This document shows, piece by piece, positions 61,110 through 64,000 of a stretch of DNA of 64,000 bases. Origin of the DNA: Imbricaverruca yamaguchii (Eukaryota; Arthropoda; Thecostraca; Neoverrucidae). A program made the position numbers and the translations under genes. The stretch covers positions 310,001 through 374,000 of the forward strand of contig JAOTOL010001307.1 in the NCBI GenBank assembly GCA_034440575.1, written 5' to 3'. The notes beneath the pieces were generated by a model that worked only from the letters and a program-made list of their open reading frames with translations, was not told the DNA's origin and did not search any database. Within the stretch, counting starts at the first letter, position 1; each line of letters opens with the position of its first letter.

Positions 61110-62890
61110 GCCATGTATTGATGGTTAGTACACCGCCCTGACCGCCACCCACTACTATGTATTGATAGTATCACCGCCCTGACCGCCACCCACTGCCATG
61201 TATTGATGGTGAGTATCACCGCCCTGACCGCCACCCGCTGTCATGTATTGATGGTGAGTATCACCGCCCTGACCGCCACCCACTGCCATGTATTGATGGC
61301 GAGTATCACCGCCTTGACCGCCACCCACTGCCATGTATTGATGGTGAGTATCACCGCCCTGACCGCCACCCACTGCCATGTATTGATGGTTAGTACACCG
61401 CCCTGACCGCCACCCACTACTATGTATTGATAGTATCACCGCCCTGACCGCCACCCACTGCCATGTATTGATGGTGAGTATCACCGCCCTAACCGCCAAC
61501 CACTACCATGTATTGATGGCGAGCATCACCGCCCTGACCGCCACCCACTGTCATGTATTGATGGTGAGTATCACCGCCCTGACCGCCACCCACTGCCATG
61601 TATTGATGGTTAGTACACCGCCCTGACCGCCACCCACTGTCATGTATTGATGGTGAGTATCACCGCCCTGACCGCCACCCACTGCCATGTATTGATGGTT
61701 AGTACACCGCCCTGACCGCCACCCACTACTATGTATTGGCAGTATCACCGCCCTGACCGCCACCCACTGCCATGTACTGATGGTGAGTATCACCGCCCTA
61801 ACCGCCACCCACTACCATGTACTGATGGTGAGTATCACCGCCCTGACCGCCACCCACTACTATGTATTGATGGTATCACCCCCCTGACCGCCACCCACTG
61901 CCATGTATTGATGGCGAGCATCACCGCCCTGACCGCCACCCACTACCATGTATTGATGGTATCACCGCCCTGACCGCCACCCACTACCATGTACTAATGG
62001 TGAGTATCACCGCCCTGACCGCCACTCACTGTCATGTACTAATGGTGAGTATCACCGCCCTGACCGCCAATCACTGTAATGTACTGATGGTGAGTATCAC
62101 CGCCCTGACCGCCACCCACTACTATGTATTGATAGTATCACCGCCCTGACGCCACCCACTGTCATGTATTGATGGTTAGTACACCGCCCTGACGCCACCC
62201 ACTGTCATGTATTGATGGTTAGTACACCGCCCTGACCGCCACCCACTGTCATGTATTGATGGTTAGTACACCGCCCTGACCGCCACCCACTGTCATGTAT
62301 TGATGGTGAGTATCACCGCCCTGACCGCCACCCGCTGTCATGTATTGATGGTGAGTATCACCGCCCTGACCGCCACCCACTGCCATGTATTGATGGTGAG
62401 TATCACCGCCCTGACCGCCACCCACTACTATGTATTGATAGTATCACCGCCCTGACCGCCACCCACTGCCATGTATTGATGGCGAGCATCACCGCCCTGA
62501 CCGCCACCCACTACCATGTACTAATGGTGAGTATCACCGCCCTGACCGCCACTCACTGTCATGTACTAATGGTGAGTATCACCTCCCTGACCGCCACTCA
62601 CTGTCATGTACTAATGGTGAGTATCACCGCCCTGACCGCCAATCACTGTAATGTACTGATGGTATTACCACCCTGACCGCCACCCACTGCCATGTACTAA
62701 TGGTGAGTATCACCGCCCTGACCGCCACTCACTGTCATGTACTAATGGTGAGTATCACCGCCCTGACCGCCAATCACTGTAATGTACTGATGGTGAGTAT
62801 CACCGCCCTGACCGCCACCCACTACTATGTATTGATAGTATCACCGCCCTGACGCCACCCACTGTCATGTATTGGATGGCGAGCATCACC
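61110..62890. repeat. 45-bp minisatellite, ~40 units, with higher-order structure
   Basis: Unit types are 45 bp (CATGTATTGATGGTGAGTAT...), 44 bp (GGTTAGTACACC) and 41 bp (TGATAGTATCACC), all followed by GCCCTGACCGCCACCCACT. The 44-bp/41-bp pair recurs near 61110, 61378 and 61682. A block of about 180 bp at 61988-62170 recurs at 62691-62873 with the same rare changes, including a missing C in CCTGACGCCACCC. Confidence 0.96.
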
Positions 62891-62970
62891 GCCCTTACCG
62901 GGACCAAACCCCATGTTGATTCGAAGAAAGGCGAAGAAATTCAAAGGAAAACTTGTGTTCTGACAGGCCG

Positions 62971-63027
62971 ACGTTGGCTGGTTGGTTGTTTGATTGGTTG
63001 GTTGGTTGGTTGGTTGGTTGGTTGATT
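62971..63027. repeat. (GGTT)n microsatellite, possible SINE tail
   Basis: GGTTGGTTGTTTGATTGGTT followed by about seven GGTT units. It resembles the AACC-type tails of the SINEs at 15 and 24 kb read from the minus strand. No head or TSD is recognised. Confidence 0.8.
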
Positions 63028-64000
63028 TATTATTTATCCTGGAGGTTCATCGATCAAATCTGGTGGTTTGGCTTCCATTTAAATATTGGTCCTCGTTCCA
63101 AAAATCATCATGAGGAACCATCAATAGATACATTTCCGTCAAATTCGAATGCTGAATAATCATAATATTGTCACTGACACAGACTTGTACTGAACGTCCA
63201 CACTGCGCCCGCATTATCGGGTGCAGGTCGGTGATGCCTTCTCATTTTCAGAACTCGTGGTGAAACGTTGCATTTTATATATGCCCCTTGCCGTCATGAC
63301 ACAAGTATACAGCTTTTACTGTCTAATGGTGACTTATGGCTGGCCATGCCTTGTCTGCACATGGTGCACTCTTTTGCTTTCGTCTTACGTTATTCTTCTC
63401 ACAGTTCGCACTCCTTCGTCGTCTTGAACTACATTGTTTGTTGGAAGCAGGTGCCATGCTGTTACTTTTCCGCGGTACAAAAATAACCTCTTACTTTCGT
63501 ATTAATAAGTCTTCTAATAGCAATTCTTCTTCACGTCAATAAGCATGGGTGCCTATGAGAACTAATACGAGAGGTGGTGCAAAGTTGGCGTGTCTACACT
63601 CCCGTGCGATACACTACGCTTATCATACGCTACAAAGGTCATCTGAGCGATCTGGCTTGGATCACCTATGACACTTTAATAAAACCTTAATATTATACTT
63701 TGTCGTAATTCCATTACTCAGAATCAGATTTACTTTTCTCTTTTCATTTTTGTCAGTATTCATCACAATATCTCCTTTGAATTACGTCGACTTGTGTTCA
63801 AAGAGGAGGTTTGATGGCGTGGCTCGGAGCCGGCATAATCGGAGCCGGCGCTCCCGGTCCTGACGACGGTCCTGAGAGCCAGCAGTGGGTCACGTAGCTA
63901 CGCCTCGATGCCACGTAAGCACAGGACACGTTCATGCGTCCTCGGAGGCCGGGGTGCAGCATGGCTGAGGCCAGTCCGGTGGCGGGTGCCGCGCTGAATT
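63028..64000. other. unique DNA, GC-rich at the right edge
   Basis: No gene recognised. Sequence becomes GC-rich from about 63820. Confidence 0.5.

Noticed and set aside
62971..63027. Telomere-like repeat
   Set aside because: The unit is GGTT, not TTAGGG. It fits a SINE-tail microsatellite better.

Overview
This is a eukaryotic, almost certainly animal, nuclear window. I could not identify an intact protein-coding gene anywhere in it. The evidence is long (TA)n and (CA)n microsatellites, about twenty unrelated minisatellite arrays, tRNA-derived SINEs with perfect or near-perfect target-site duplications (TSDs), the 3' end of a CR1/L2/jockey-type non-LTR retrotransposon, and TTAA-flanked inverted-repeat elements of piggyBac type. 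There are no closely packed ORFs, operons or ribosome-binding sites. The mix of SINEs, a CR1/L2-like LINE tail and very minisatellite-rich DNA suits a marine invertebrate, possibly a spiralian; that placement is an inference and weak.

Layout. 0-13 kb holds a 36-bp array with inverted units on both sides, a composite tRNA-headed repeat, AT-rich unique DNA, a 33-bp array of 31 units without any indel, several (TA)n tracts, a CpG-dense block and 55-bp and 28-bp arrays. 13-28 kb holds three of the SINEs (one cut down to 61 bp), arrays of 48, 10, 35, 36, 30 and 23/24 bp, a pyrimidine-rich block and a CGTCA pentamer run. 28-41 kb is GC-patchy DNA with arrays of 57, 69, 31, 37, 8, 16, 17 and 24 bp and a long (TA)n. 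41-61 kb is the transposon-rich part: one SINE, three copies of a TTAA inverted-repeat element (MITE-A), the LINE 3' end, long (CA)n and (TA)n tracts and arrays of 22, 29 and 33 bp. 61-64 kb is a 45-bp array with visible higher-order duplication, then unique DNA.

Main interpretive result. MITE-A occurs at 44349-45700, 50360-51696 and, inverted, 58889-60610. The third copy is split by a second TTAA element (MITE-B, about 0.8 kb), and the interrupted target can be reconstructed by comparison with the uninterrupted copies. Every MITE-A copy keeps a cluster of AGGTCA hexamers spaced as DR3 and DR4, the spacing recognised by nuclear receptors, and a MITE-B copy at 4 kb carries a perfect DR4. These elements could be spreading receptor-binding-like sites, but no function has been shown.

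Most long open frames here are by-products of tandem repeats whose unit length is a multiple of three, or whose units lack stops in every frame. I have not annotated them as genes.
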